From Altererythrobacter sp. (lineage in GTDB: Bacteria > Pseudomonadota > Alphaproteobacteria > Sphingomonadales > Sphingomonadaceae): 64,000 bases of DNA. The DNA lies in contig JAFKFN010000002.1 of assembly GCA_017308255.1 (NCBI GenBank), positions 62,001-126,000 of the forward strand, written 5' to 3'. Numbering within the stretch: the stretch's first letter is position 1; each line of letters opens with the position of its first letter. The notes beneath the pieces are model-generated. The model worked only from the letters and a program-made list of their open reading frames with translations. It was not told the DNA's origin and made no database searches. Positions 55,691-63,945 of the stretch are shown in pieces. The position numbers and the translations under genes are program-made.

Positions 55691-55716
55691 GCCATCCCCG
55701 CGTGAGCGGGATCCAG
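55691..55716 (+). repeat. Half copy of intergenic repeat family A
   Basis: GCCATCCCCGCGTGAGCGGG followed by ATCCAG is one arm of the family A palindrome, forming a small hairpin (ATCCCCGC/GCGGGAT). It lies between the rpoA stop and its terminator. Confidence 0.7.
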
Positions 55717-55727
55717 ATCGAGAACGA

Positions 55728-55755
55728 GGGCCGTCCGTCTGGGCGGCCCTTTTTT
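55728..55755 (+). terminator. Intrinsic terminator after rpoA
   Basis: GGGCCGTCC pairs with GGGCGGCCC around a short loop and is followed by TTTTTT. It ends the alpha operon before the inserted cassette. Confidence 0.92.
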
Positions 55756-55797
55756 CGTTGTCGAGCCGTGCTCCTCGCTTCAAAATGTAAAGATAGT

Positions 55798-55839
55798 TTG
55801 ACAAACCGCGTGTTTTGTCCAAGATATTTTACATCTTGG
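55798..55839 (+). promoter_or_regulatory. Promoter with palindromic operator of the membrane protein/HTH pair
   Basis: TTGACA (55798-55803) is a consensus -35 box. The perfect 7-bp inverted repeat CCAAGAT/ATCTTGG (55819-55839) covers the expected -10 region. Placed here it would let the HTH product of 56246-56497 repress its own operon. Confidence 0.5.
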
Positions 55840-55850
55840 AGAATGTGTCG

Positions 55851-56249
55851 ATGAAATCCAGCCTTGAACGAAAGCAGCGCAAGATCGGCCTGCTCGTGCT
55901 CGCGATGTCGATCGCTGCCGGCGTCGCCGGGGGCGTGCTGGCACGTTCGGGGACGGCATTGCCGGCCTTCGTCATCCTCGGCGGGCTCGTCCTGGTCTTC
56001 GCCTTGGCGATTTTCGCGACGATCCCGTGGTGGCGCTCGCTCGATCCGATGCAGCGCGATGCGCAGTATTTCGGCTGGTATTGGGGCGGAGCCGCGGGGG
56101 CGGCCGCCGCGCTGGTGGGGATCATCGCTTTCAGCGGCACGCAATCGATCCTGATGAAAGGCGCCCTTCTGGTGATCACCGGCCAGGTGGCAGGCTTCGT
56201 TCTTTTCTGGATCGTCTGGCGGTTGCGGCACCATGGCGGCGAGGCATGA
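55851..56249 (+). CDS. Four-helix membrane protein of a membrane protein/HTH pair
   Basis: 132 residues from ATG 55851 (GGAG nine bases upstream); an in-frame start at 55815 would lie on the operator. Hydrophobic helices: [54 protein letters not shown] and [36 protein letters not shown] links helices 2 and 3. No family named with certainty. The stop overlaps the HTH gene (ATGA), so the two are made together; such pairs often form a small regulated unit in which the membrane protein affects the regulator. Confidence 0.8.
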   Translation: MKSSLERKQRKIGLLVLAMSIAAGVAGGVLARSGTALPAFVILGGLVLVFALAIFATIPWWRSLDPMQRDAQYFGWYWGGAAGAAAALVGIIAFSGTQSILMKGALLVITGQVAGFVLFWIVWRLRHHGGEA

Positions 56250-56497
56250 GGAACCGCCTGCGCGAATTGCGCAAGGCGCGCGGCTTCAGCCAGGCCGAAC
56301 TGGCCGATGCGGTGGACGTCACGCGCCAGACGATCAACGCGGTGGAGGCGGACAAGTATGATCCCTCCCTGCCGCTCGCCTACAAGCTGGCCACTCACTT
56401 CGGGGTGCCGGTGGAACACTTGTTCATCAACCCGTTCCGTGAAGGCGCGGGCGGAGCGGCCGGCGACGTTTCCAGCATGATGGAAGCGGGATCATGA
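56246..56497 (+). CDS. Short Xre-type HTH regulator
   Basis: 83 residues. The N-terminal Cro/C1 HTH is textbook: NRLRELRKARGFSQAELADA, VDVTRQTINAVEADKYDPSL, LAYKLATHFGVPVEHLF. This YozG-like form consists of little more than the DNA-binding domain. Coupled to the preceding membrane protein; the palindrome at 55819-55839 is its likely target. Confidence 0.93.
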   Translation: MRNRLRELRKARGFSQAELADAVDVTRQTINAVEADKYDPSLPLAYKLATHFGVPVEHLFINPFREGAGGAAGDVSSMMEAGS

Positions 56498-56525
56498 CGC
56501 CGGCGAGGCGCCGGCACTGATCCCG

Positions 56526-56807
56526 GTGTTTGCGCCTGAAGGGTTGATCGCCGCCGGGGTCTTTCTGGCGATCTTGGCGCTTCTTCCCGGAACGCTCCGC
56601 GCTCTCAGGCGGTCGCAGCGGAACAAGGGCGGAATGGCCGGGGCCGTGCTCTCGATCGGCCTGGCGTTCGCCACGGTATTCGATCCGGCTCTGTCCGAAG
56701 CGATGGAAGCCATCGAAACGAACGCGGATAAACAGGAAGAGGATGAAAGCGGCGGCCCCAAGAATGGCCGCCAGCCCGAAGCCGGCGATGCCGCAGCCGC
56801 GCCTTGA
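56526..56807 (+). CDS. Small membrane protein of unknown function
   Basis: 93 residues from GTG 56526. It has one hydrophobic helix (LIAAGVFLAILALLPGTLRA), a second weaker one (GAVLSIGLAFATVFDPAL) and an acidic, Gly/Ala-rich tail (NADKQEEDESGGPKNGRQ). The start has no clear ribosome site, so it may depend on coupling to the HTH gene 28 bases upstream. No family recognised. Confidence 0.55.
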   Translation: MFAPEGLIAAGVFLAILALLPGTLRALRRSQRNKGGMAGAVLSIGLAFATVFDPALSEAMEAIETNADKQEEDESGGPKNGRQPEAGDAAAAP

Positions 56808-56935
56808 GCGCCGTGCTTGACTTTTCGCGGCCCATGGGCTTTGGCGCGGGCCTTCGACGAGGGTGATGGCGGCGACCCTGACAGCCGCCTGGACCGGGCT
56901 ACCTGATACGGGCCCCTTACGAACGGAGCATCGAT

Positions 56936-57352
56936 ATGAAGCACGGCATTTCCGGCCGCAAGTTGCAGCGCAAGTCCGGCCACCGCACGGCCCTGCTGCG
57001 CAACATGGCCGCCGCCCTCATCAAGCACGAGCAGATCAAGACCACCACGCCCAAGGCGAAGGAACTGCGCCCCTATGTGGAAAAGCTGATCACGCTGGCC
57101 AAGCGTGGCGGCCTTTCCAACCGCCGCCTGGCGCACAGCCGGCTGTTGGACGAAGCGCAGGAAAAGAAGCTGTTCGAGGTTCTGGCCGAGCGTTACGCCG
57201 GCCGCGAGGGCGGCTACACCCGCATCATCAAGGCCGGCATCCGCGCCAGCGACGCCGCACCGATCGCGATCATCGAACTGGTCGACCGTGACGTGGATGC
57301 CAAGGGCCAGGACAGCGGCCCGGTGATGAACGAGGAACTGGAAGAAGCGTAA
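56936..57352 (+). CDS. rplQ: Ribosomal protein L17
   Basis: 138 residues: [40 protein letters not shown] and [16 protein letters not shown]. The alphaproteobacterial form has a short tail ([15 protein letters not shown]). In most bacteria it directly follows rpoA; here three genes and a terminator intervene. TTGACT at 56817 may begin its own promoter. Confidence 0.97.
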   Translation: MKHGISGRKLQRKSGHRTALLRNMAAALIKHEQIKTTTPKAKELRPYVEKLITLAKRGGLSNRRLAHSRLLDEAQEKKLFEVLAERYAGREGGYTRIIKAGIRASDAAPIAIIELVDRDVDAKGQDSGPVMNEELEEA

Positions 57353-57382
57353 GGCTTTCTTCCACCCTACTTGCTACCTCTA

Positions 57383-57468
57383 TTTTCGTCATCCCCACGA
57401 ACGCGGGGATCCAGAGCGTAGCAGCGCGATGGAGCCGACTGGGTTCCCGCTTCCGCGGGAATGACGAA
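57383..57468. repeat. Palindromic intergenic repeat (family A), copy 2
   Basis: Left arm TTTTCGTCATCCCCACGAAC, right arm ending CGCGGGAATGACGAA, with a 24-base centre (GCGTAGCAGCGCGATGGAGCC). The centre and right half match 59725-59780 in reverse orientation. Confidence 0.88.
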
Positions 57469-57505
57469 GGGGGGGCTTCCCTCCTTCCCAGCTCACCCGA
57501 TTTGC

Positions 57506-57543
57506 AAAGGCGGATGCAGCGGTTACAGCTGCAACCGCCTTTT
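57506..57543 (+). terminator. Terminator-type hairpin between rplQ and the oligopeptidase gene
   Basis: AAAGGCGG pairs with CCGCCTTT, enclosing TGCAGC/GCTGCA, and is followed by T and GCG. It ends the rplQ transcript 19 bases before the next start. Confidence 0.8.
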
Positions 57544-57561
57544 GCGTTTCCGGAGTGCTCC

Positions 57562-59697
57562 ATGCGCCTTCCCGTCCTCGCCGCATCTGTCTATGCGGCC
57601 ATGCTTTCCCTTTCCGCGCAAGCTCAGGACACCGCCACCGTGCACTATCCCGAAACCCGCCGCGACGCTGTGGTGGAGACGCTGTTCGGCGAACGCATCG
57701 CCGATCCCTATCGCTGGCTCGAAAACGACGTGCGCAGCGACAAGGAAGTGGCCGATTGGGTGGAGCGGGAAAACGCCGTCACCAATGCCTATCTGGCGAC
57801 ATTGCCCGCACGCCCCTGGTTCCAGAAGCGGATCGGCGAGTTCTATGATTTCGAGCGGTTCTCCACCCCGGTGAAGCGCGGCAGTCGCTATTTCTACACC
57901 CGCAACACCGGCCTCCAGAACCAGAGCCCGCTCTATGTGCGCGAGGGGCTGCACGGTACGCCGCGCCTGCTGATCGATCCGAACACCTGGGCGGCGGACG
58001 GCGCCACCGCGCTGGATGCGTGGAAGGCGTCGCCCGATGGCTCCAAGCTGCTTTACAGCGTGCAGGATGGCGGCACGGACTGGCGCATCCTGCGCGTGCT
58101 CGACGTGGGCAGCGGCCAGCCGCTGGCGGACGAGATCCGCTGGGCCAAGTTCACCGATCTCGCCTGGGTGGGTGAGGAAGGCTTCCTCTATTCGCGCTTT
58201 CCGGAGCCGGAGCAGGGCAAGGACTTCCAGGCGCTGAATTACGATCAGGCGGTCTATTTCCACCGTCTCGGCACGCCGCAAAGCGCCGACGAGCTGGTCT
58301 ATGCCACGCCCGATCACAAGGACTACGGCCATTCCGCCAGTGTCACCAGCGACGGGCGCTGGGCGGTCATCACCAGCTCCATCGGCACCGATGCCCGCTA
58401 TGAAGTGCGCGCGATCGACCTCGCCGCTCGGGCGCGGGACCACTGGAAAACGCGCGAGCTGGTCACCGGCTTCGACAATGCCTGGAGCCTGATCGACGGT
58501 ATCGACGGCACCTTGTGGTTCGCCACCAATAAGGATGCGCCGCGCTACAAGGTGGTCTCGCTCAACCTGGAAATTCCCGGCGCCACCTGGGTGGACATGG
58601 TGCCGGAACGGGAAGAGCCGATCGATGGCGCCTCCATCGTCGGCCAGCGGCTGATCGTCTCCTACCTGAAAGACGCCAGCTCCCTCGCACGCACGTTCGA
58701 CCTGGCCGGAAAGGAACTGGCGCCGATCGCCCTTTCCGGGATCGGCAGCGTGTCCGGCTTCACCGGCAAGCCCGGCGATCCGGAGACGTTCTACAGCTTC
58801 ACCAGCTTCAACCGCCCGGCCACCGTCTATCGGCTCGATACCGCCACGGGGGAGACCTCGGTGTTCGCGGAACCGAAGCTGGCCTTCGATCCGGAGACGA
58901 TCGCGGTCGAACAGCGGTTCTATGCCTCGAAGGATGGCACGCGGGTGCCGCTGTTCATCGTGCGCCGCAAGGACGTGACCGGGCCGGCGCCCACGCTGCT
59001 CTATGGCTACGGCGGGTTCGACATCTCGCTGACGCCCGGCTTTTCCGCCAGCCGGCTGGCGTGGATCGAGGCGGGCGGGGTGTTCGCCCTGGCCAATATC
59101 CGCGGCGGCGGCGAATACGGCAAGGCGTGGCATGATAGCGGGCGGCTGGCCAACAAGCAGAACGTGTTCGATGATTTCATCGCCGCGGGGGAATTCCTCA
59201 AGGCCCAGGGCGTGACCCCGGCCGGCGGGCTGGCGATCCAGGGCGGCTCCAACGGCGGGCTGCTGGTCGGCGCCGTGGTCAACCAGCGGCCGGACCTGTT
59301 CGCCGCCGGCAACGCCCAGGTCGGCGTGATGGACATGCTGCGCTTCGACCGCTGGACCGCCGGCCGATACTGGGTGGATGATTACGGCTATCCCTCGAAG
59401 GAAGCGGACTTCAAGGTGCTGCGCGCCTATTCGCCCTATCACAACATCCGCGCGAACACGCCTTATCCGGCGCTGATCGTCACCACCGCCGATACCGATG
59501 ACCGCGTGGTCCCGGGCCACAGCTTCAAATACGCCGCCGCGCTCCAGGCGGCGAACCTGGGGCCGAAGCCGCAGCTCATCCGCATCGAAACCCGCGCCGG
59601 CCACGGCTCCGGCAAGCCGACCGACAAGGCGATCGAGGAAGCGGCCGACGTCCTGGCCTTCCTGGCACAATGGACGGGGCTGAAGCCCGGCGAATAA
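57562..59697 (+). CDS. Secreted prolyl oligopeptidase (S9A)
   Basis: 711 residues from ATG 57562 (CGGAG upstream); the open frame extends 20 codons through the terminator. A signal peptide (LPVLAASVYAAMLSLSAQAQ) precedes the S9 domain: IADPYRWLENDVRSDKEVAD, a seven-bladed propeller (~90-430) and the hydrolase domain with Ser563 in QGGSNGG, Asp646 in TDDRVVPGHS and His681 in RAGHGSG. Arg648 after the Asp pair fixes the peptide C-terminus in this family. It cleaves after proline in short peptides, here in the periplasm. Confidence 0.96.
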   Translation: MRLPVLAASVYAAMLSLSAQAQDTATVHYPETRRDAVVETLFGERIADPYRWLENDVRSDKEVADWVERENAVTNAYLATLPARPWFQKRIGEFYDFERFSTPVKRGSRYFYTRNTGLQNQSPLYVREGLHGTPRLLIDPNTWAADGATALDAWKASPDGSKLLYSVQDGGTDWRILRVLDVGSGQPLADEIRWAKFTDLAWVGEEGFLYSRFPEPEQGKDFQALNYDQAVYFHRLGTPQSADELVYATPDHKDYGHSASVTSDGRWAVITSSIGTDARYEVRAIDLAARARDHWKTRELVTGFDNAWSLIDGIDGTLWFATNKDAPRYKVVSLNLEIPGATWVDMVPEREEPIDGASIVGQRLIVSYLKDASSLARTFDLAGKELAPIALSGIGSVSGFTGKPGDPETFYSFTSFNRPATVYRLDTATGETSVFAEPKLAFDPETIAVEQRFYASKDGTRVPLFIVRRKDVTGPAPTLLYGYGGFDISLTPGFSASRLAWIEAGGVFALANIRGGGEYGKAWHDSGRLANKQNVFDDFIAAGEFLKAQGVTPAGGLAIQGGSNGGLLVGAVVNQRPDLFAAGNAQVGVMDMLRFDRWTAGRYWVDDYGYPSKEADFKVLRAYSPYHNIRANTPYPALIVTTADTDDRVVPGHSFKYAAALQAANLGPKPQLIRIETRAGHGSGKPTDKAIEEAADVLAFLAQWTGLKPGE

Positions 59698-59724
59698 GCA
59701 CCGGCGCTCGCAGAACCCGCCTCT

Positions 59725-59952
59725 CTTCGTCATTCCCGCGAAAGCGGGAACCCGGCCGGCTCTGTCACGCTGCTACGCCCCAAGCTGTGATCACCTACCC
59801 CCTGATCGTCCCTATCCTTGAATCGTCATTGCGAGCGTAGCGAAGCAATCCAGGGCCGCGTTGCATCGCTCTGGATTGCTTCGCTACGCTCGCAATGACG
59901 AGTATTTGGTGAACGTGGCTCTAGGGTTCCCGCCTTCCGGGGAATGACGAAG
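59725..59952. repeat. Family A palindrome interrupted by a family B element
   Basis: The left part (59725-59780, TTCGTCATTCCCGCGAAAGC... to CGCTGCTACGC) is the reverse of 57400-57468. The right arm (GTTCCCGCCTTCCGGGGAAT, then GACGAAG) is at 59926-59952. The 77-bp family B element 59824-59900 lies between them. The 424-base gap after the oligopeptidase gene contains no gene. Confidence 0.8.
59824..59900. repeat. 77-bp palindromic intergenic repeat (family B), copy 2
   Basis: Arms are identical to those at 12354-12430 (CGTCATTGCGAGCGTAGCG... and complement); only the ~21-base centre differs at a few positions. Confidence 0.92.
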
Positions 59953-60121
59953 AAGGGTTCGGGTATTATCCACCTCTGCGACCGCCATCGGATGTTCACA
60001 AAAGTAACCACTTTCATGAACAAATGCTAACCGCTCCATTCAGCGTCACCACAGCGCGAAGGACCTAGCTTATGACTCGTGCCGGAGCACGTCGCTCCGC
60101 TCCGAATGAGAGGAACGTGTC

Positions 60122-60676
60122 ATGAAGACCCTTACCAAGGCCCTGGTCGGAACCGTCGCGGCTGGCGCGATGGCGATGACGTCGATGTCGGCCTCGGCGG
60201 CACCCCGCGATGGCCGCGGCGACCGGAACGGAGTCGACGTGGGCGATGTGATCGCCGGCGCGCTGATCATCGGCGGGATCGCCGCGGTGGCTTCGGCGGC
60301 CAGCCGGGGTAACCGCTATAATGGCTATGACTATCGCTATGACAACCGCGCCGGCAATCCGCGCACGGCCGTCGAACAGTGCGTCTATGCCGCGGAACGC
60401 AACGCTGCCCGCTATTCGTGGCGCGGCAACGCCAAGGTGACTGACATCCGCAACATCGATCGCAAGCGCGATGGCTACACGGTGAAGGGCCGCATCGCAG
60501 TCAACACCATGGGGCGCGAATGGCGCCGGGGCGATTCGCGTTACGGCCGCGGCTGGAACAACGATTATCGCGGCTGGAACGATCGCTACGCCGGCTACGA
60601 TTCGGGCAAGTTCACCTGCAAGGTGCGCAACGGCCGGGTCGTCGATATCGACTACAGCGGCATTCGCGGCCTCTGA
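60122..60676 (+). CDS. Secreted basic protein, RcnB/YXWGXW-like, unknown function
   Basis: 184 residues with GAGAGGAAC upstream and a signal peptide (LVGTVAAGAMAMTSMSASAA). A hydrophobic stretch (VIAGALIIGGIAAVASAA) follows, then an Arg/Tyr/Asn-rich region (GNRYNGYDYRYDNRAGN) and the domain EQCVYAAERNAARYSW to GKFTCKVRNGRVVDIDY with two Cys. Proteins of this build are common periplasmic proteins of sphingomonads; the role is unknown. Confidence 0.8.
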   Translation: MKTLTKALVGTVAAGAMAMTSMSASAAPRDGRGDRNGVDVGDVIAGALIIGGIAAVASAASRGNRYNGYDYRYDNRAGNPRTAVEQCVYAAERNAARYSWRGNAKVTDIRNIDRKRDGYTVKGRIAVNTMGREWRRGDSRYGRGWNNDYRGWNDRYAGYDSGKFTCKVRNGRVVDIDYSGIRGL

Positions 60677-60731
60677 TCCGCGATCCCGATCCGGGCTCCC
60701 GCCAGCGGTGGGGGCCCGGTATCAGGCCGGC

Positions 60732-61358
60732 TCATGTCGTTCGCGAATAGGCCGGCAGCTCCAGTTTCCATTTCAGCGCCGCGCCGCGCAGGGCGAAGCC
60801 GGCCAGCGCGGCAAAGACGCCGACCGGCGCCGAGGGCCATCCGATCGCCACCCCCATCGCATAGAGCACGGCCGAAAGCGCCGCCGCGGTCACATAGAGT
60901 TCCGGCCGCATCAGGATCGAAGGCACGCCGGCGATCACGTCGCGGATGATGCCGCCCACGCATCCGGCCACCACTCCCAGCACCATCGCCGGCACCGGCG
61001 CGACGCCCACGGCGAGCGCCTTGGCGGTGCCCAGCACGGCGAAGGCCGCCAGCCCGGCGCCATCGGCCCATTCCAGCAGGTGCCCTTCCCAGATCCGGCG
61101 CGGGGTGAACCAGGCGATCACGGCTACGCCCATGACCACCGGGATCACCCAGGGATCGCGCAGCCAGAACACCGGCATCCCGATCAGCAGATCGCGCAGG
61201 GTGCCGCCGCCGACGCCGGTCAGCAGCGCGAAGAAGCTCATGGTCACGAACGTCTGCCGCAGGCGCGCCGCCTGCAGGGCGCCGGTCAGCGCGAATACCG
61301 CCGTGCCGCCCAGGTCGAGCAGCGGAGGCAGGACAGGCAGGTCGGCCGGCGGCACCAT
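60732..61358 (-). CDS. TRIC/UPF0126 membrane channel
   Basis: 208 residues and about seven hydrophobic helices in two homologous halves. Each half has the glycine signature: FALLTGVGGGTLRDLLIGMP and VAGCVGGIIRDVIAGVPSI. These are the ion-path motifs of bacterial trimeric intracellular cation channels (YadS/YicG relatives), which conduct K+ or Na+. Stand-alone gene with 63 bases to its neighbour. Confidence 0.93.
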   Translation of the reverse strand: MVPPADLPVLPPLLDLGGTAVFALTGALQAARLRQTFVTMSFFALLTGVGGGTLRDLLIGMPVFWLRDPWVIPVVMGVAVIAWFTPRRIWEGHLLEWADGAGLAAFAVLGTAKALAVGVAPVPAMVLGVVAGCVGGIIRDVIAGVPSILMRPELYVTAAALSAVLYAMGVAIGWPSAPVGVFAALAGFALRGAALKWKLELPAYSRTT

Positions 61359-61422
61359 GGCCGCACGCTAGATCAATGCGCGGCGAATTGCTGCCCCGAT
61401 TCGATCGCGGGCGGCCCCGGTC

Positions 61423-61845
61423 TCAATCCGTGGCGAAAAGCCGGCTCCGGTCGGCAAAGGCCTTGATCTCGATCGCATTGCCGCTCGGATCGCGGAAGAA
61501 CATCGTCGCCTGCTCGCCCGCCTGGCCCTTGAAGCGGATATGCGGCTCGATGGCGAAGGTCACGCCCGCGTCCCCCAGCCGCGCGGCCAGCGCGTGCCAC
61601 TCCTCCATCGACAGCACCACGCCGAAATGCGGCACCGGGACATCGTCCCCGTCCACCACGCCCGAACCGCCGGCCGCCGCCACGCCGGGCGCGAGATGGG
61701 CGACGATCTGGTGCCCATAGAAATCGAAGTCGATCCACCCCTCGCTGCTGCGCCCCTCGGGGCACCCCACCACACCGCCCCAGAACCGGCGCGCGGCTTC
61801 AAGGTCATGGACCGGGAAAGCGAGATGAAAAGGCGCAAGGGGCAT
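61423..61845 (-). CDS. VOC (glyoxalase/bleomycin-resistance) family protein
   Basis: 140 residues. [20 protein letters not shown] is the first beta-alpha-beta unit, and [17 protein letters not shown] with [15 protein letters not shown] the second. His4-type and Glu metal ligands (HLAFPV; AIEIKAF) are kept. The reaction is unknown; family members act on small molecules with a divalent metal. Nine bases separate it from the toxin gene. Confidence 0.9.
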   Translation of the reverse strand: MPLAPFHLAFPVHDLEAARRFWGGVVGCPEGRSSEGWIDFDFYGHQIVAHLAPGVAAAGGSGVVDGDDVPVPHFGVVLSMEEWHALAARLGDAGVTFAIEPHIRFKGQAGEQATMFFRDPSGNAIEIKAFADRSRLFATD

Positions 61846-61853
61846 GGGTTCTC

Positions 61854-62159
61854 CTACTCGTCTTCGAAGGCGGTGGCGATTTCACGCCTGGCATGGAGCA
61901 CGCGAATGATCCGCACCTCGTTCTCATCAATGGCATAGAAAACGATGAAGGCGCGGGCACAGGGTATCGAGCGCAGGCCAGGGCGAATCTCGTCGCGCCC
62001 GCGGCCCCGGCGAGGAAAGTCGGCGAGGGAGCGGCAAGCTGCCCTGATCCGCGCATCCTGCGCCAGGGCCACGTCGATCCCGGCCGCATCCGCGACGTAG
62101 GTGAAGTTCGATTTCAGGTCTTCCAGCGAGCGGGGCGTGAAGACGATCCTATAGGCCAC
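61854..62159 (-). CDS. parE: ParE/RelE-type toxin
   Basis: 101 residues: [40 protein letters not shown] and [13 protein letters not shown] form the ParE fold, with the conserved end Arg region. ParE toxins poison gyrase; RelE-like ones cut mRNA, and the sequence is nearer ParE. Its start overlaps the antitoxin gene by 11 bases, so it is made only after the antitoxin. Confidence 0.88.
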   Translation of the reverse strand: MAYRIVFTPRSLEDLKSNFTYVADAAGIDVALAQDARIRAACRSLADFPRRGRGRDEIRPGLRSIPCARAFIVFYAIDENEVRIIRVLHARREIATAFEDE

Positions 62160-62466
62160 GTTGGGCCTTGTATTCCGCTATGTGGGCATCCAGCCGGTCG
62201 AAAGCCTCGTCAGCCGGCACAGAGGGACGTGGATCGGCGAACGCTTCCTCCACCTTCTCCCGGACATAGGCGATCCATTGGGGTTGAGCTTCGTCGACCA
62301 GCGGGAACAGCCGCTCGAGCAGCGTTTCCTCGCGATCGAGGGCGCGCAGGCCGGCTCGGACCACTTCGGAGATCGAGGCATAATCCCCCGAACGCACCCG
62401 CGCTTCGGCGCGCTCTGCGAGAGGACCGAGGGTTACGCTTATCGGCTTGTTGGCGCGAGCCGCCAT
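62149..62466 (-). CDS. parD: ParD-type ribbon-helix-helix antitoxin
   Basis: 105 residues from ATG 62466, supported by AGGAGG. The RHH fold is at the N-terminus (KPISVTLGPLAERAEARVRS, then GDYASISEVVRAGLRALDRE); the C-terminal half (EEAFADPRPSVPADEAFDRL) should wrap the toxin. First gene of the pair; an operator lies just upstream. Confidence 0.88.
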   Translation of the reverse strand: MAARANKPISVTLGPLAERAEARVRSGDYASISEVVRAGLRALDREETLLERLFPLVDEAQPQWIAYVREKVEEAFADPRPSVPADEAFDRLDAHIAEYKAQRGL

Positions 62467-62477
62467 GGCTGCCTCCT

Positions 62478-62494
62478 GTATGACAATATCATAC
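62478..62494. promoter_or_regulatory. Palindromic operator of the ParDE pair
   Basis: A perfect inverted repeat GTATGA-5-TCATAC lies 12 bases before the antitoxin start, next to AT-rich sequence that can serve as -10. RHH antitoxins bind such sites to repress their own operon. Confidence 0.65.
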
Positions 62495-62544
62495 ATATAG
62501 GCTTTGGCCCAGCTCCGGGCAAGGCGGGGGACAAGTCCGATGGC

Positions 62545-63945
62545 TCACATATGGATCGGCTTGCCCTGCACCGCCATGGCCGCTTCCTTCAGCGCTTCGG
62601 AGTGCGTCGGATGGGCGTGGCAGGTATAGGCGATGTCCTCGCTGGTGGCGCCGAATTCCATTGCCAGGGCGGCTTCGGCGATCATCGTGCCGGCCACGCT
62701 GGCGATTATCCACACGCCCAGCACGCGGTCGCTCGCCGCGTCGGCGATGACTTTCACGAAGCCGTCGGGCTCGTGATTGGTCTTAGCGCGGCTGTTGGCC
62801 AGCATCGGGAACTTGCCGACCTTCACATCGTGCCCCGCTTCTTTCGCCTGCTCCTCGGTCAGCCCCACGCCGGCGATCTCGGGCATGGTGTAGACCACGC
62901 TGGGGATCACCGCGTGGTTCACGATGCCGGTCTGCCCGGCGATGTTCTCGGCCACGGCGATGCCTTCGTCCTCCGCCTTGTGCGCCAGCATCGGGCCGGG
63001 GATTACGTCGCCGATGGCCCAGACGCCGTCCACCGCGGTGCGGAACTCGCCGTCGGTTTCGATCTGCCCGCGCGCATTGGTGGCCAGGCCGATGGTATCG
63101 AGGCCCAGTCCCTCGGTGTTGGGCCGGCGGCCGATCGAAACCAGCACGCAATCGGCTTCCAGCGTCTCGCTCTTGCCCCCGGCTGCGGGCTCGATCGTCA
63201 GCGTGGCCTTTTTGCCTTTCACCGTGACGCCGGTGACCTTGGTGGACAGGCGCAGGTCCATGCCCTGCTTCTTGAACAGCTTGGCGGCTTCCTTGCGCAC
63301 GTCGCCGTCCATGCCGGGCAAGAGCGCGTCGAGGAATTCGACCACGGTGACTTCGGCGCCCAGGCGCCGCCAGACGCTGCCCAGTTCCAGCCCGATCACC
63401 CCGCCGCCGATCACCACCAGTTTCTTCGGCACCGAAGCCAGCTCCAGCGCGCCGGTGGAATCGACCACGATGCCCTTGGCATTGTCCACTTCCACACCCG
63501 GCAGCGGGGTGACGGAGGAGCCGGTGGCGATGACGACATTCTTCGCCGTAACCGTGTCCTTGCCGACCTTGACGCTATGCGCGTCCTGAAAGGTCGCCAG
63601 GCCCTTGAGCCAGGTGACCTTGTTCTTCTTGAACAGGAACTCGATCCCGCCGGTAAGCTGCTTGACCGCATCGAGCCGCTGGCCGTGCATCGCGCCCAGG
63701 TTGAGCTTGGGCGTCACTTCCACGCCAAGCTTGGCCATGGCGCCGCCGGCCGCCGCCTCAAAATATTCGGAAGCGTGCAGCATCGCCTTCGACGGAATGC
63801 ACCCGACGTTGAGGCACGTGCCGCCGAGCGTTTCCCGGCTGTCCACGCAAGCCGTCTTCAGCCCCAGCTGCGCCGCCCGGATGGCCGCCACATAGCCGCC
63901 AGGGCCGGCGCCGATGACGAGCACGTCGTAATCAAAATCGGCCAT
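62545..63945 (-). CDS. lpd: Dihydrolipoyl dehydrogenase
   Basis: 466 residues. FAD motif VLVIGAGPGGYVAAIRAAQL, redox pair Cys44/Cys49 in GGTCLNVGCIPSKA, NAD motif VIGGGVIGLELGSVWRRLGA, and the C-terminal His-Glu end CHAHPTHSEALKEA are complete. It reoxidises lipoamide in 2-oxoacid dehydrogenase complexes with NAD. The last 55 bases of the window are its upstream region. Confidence 0.97.
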   Translation of the reverse strand: MADFDYDVLVIGAGPGGYVAAIRAAQLGLKTACVDSRETLGGTCLNVGCIPSKAMLHASEYFEAAAGGAMAKLGVEVTPKLNLGAMHGQRLDAVKQLTGGIEFLFKKNKVTWLKGLATFQDAHSVKVGKDTVTAKNVVIATGSSVTPLPGVEVDNAKGIVVDSTGALELASVPKKLVVIGGGVIGLELGSVWRRLGAEVTVVEFLDALLPGMDGDVRKEAAKLFKKQGMDLRLSTKVTGVTVKGKKATLTIEPAAGGKSETLEADCVLVSIGRRPNTEGLGLDTIGLATNARGQIETDGEFRTAVDGVWAIGDVIPGPMLAHKAEDEGIAVAENIAGQTGIVNHAVIPSVVYTMPEIAGVGLTEEQAKEAGHDVKVGKFPMLANSRAKTNHEPDGFVKVIADAASDRVLGVWIIASVAGTMIAEAALAMEFGATSEDIAYTCHAHPTHSEALKEAAMAVQGKPIHM

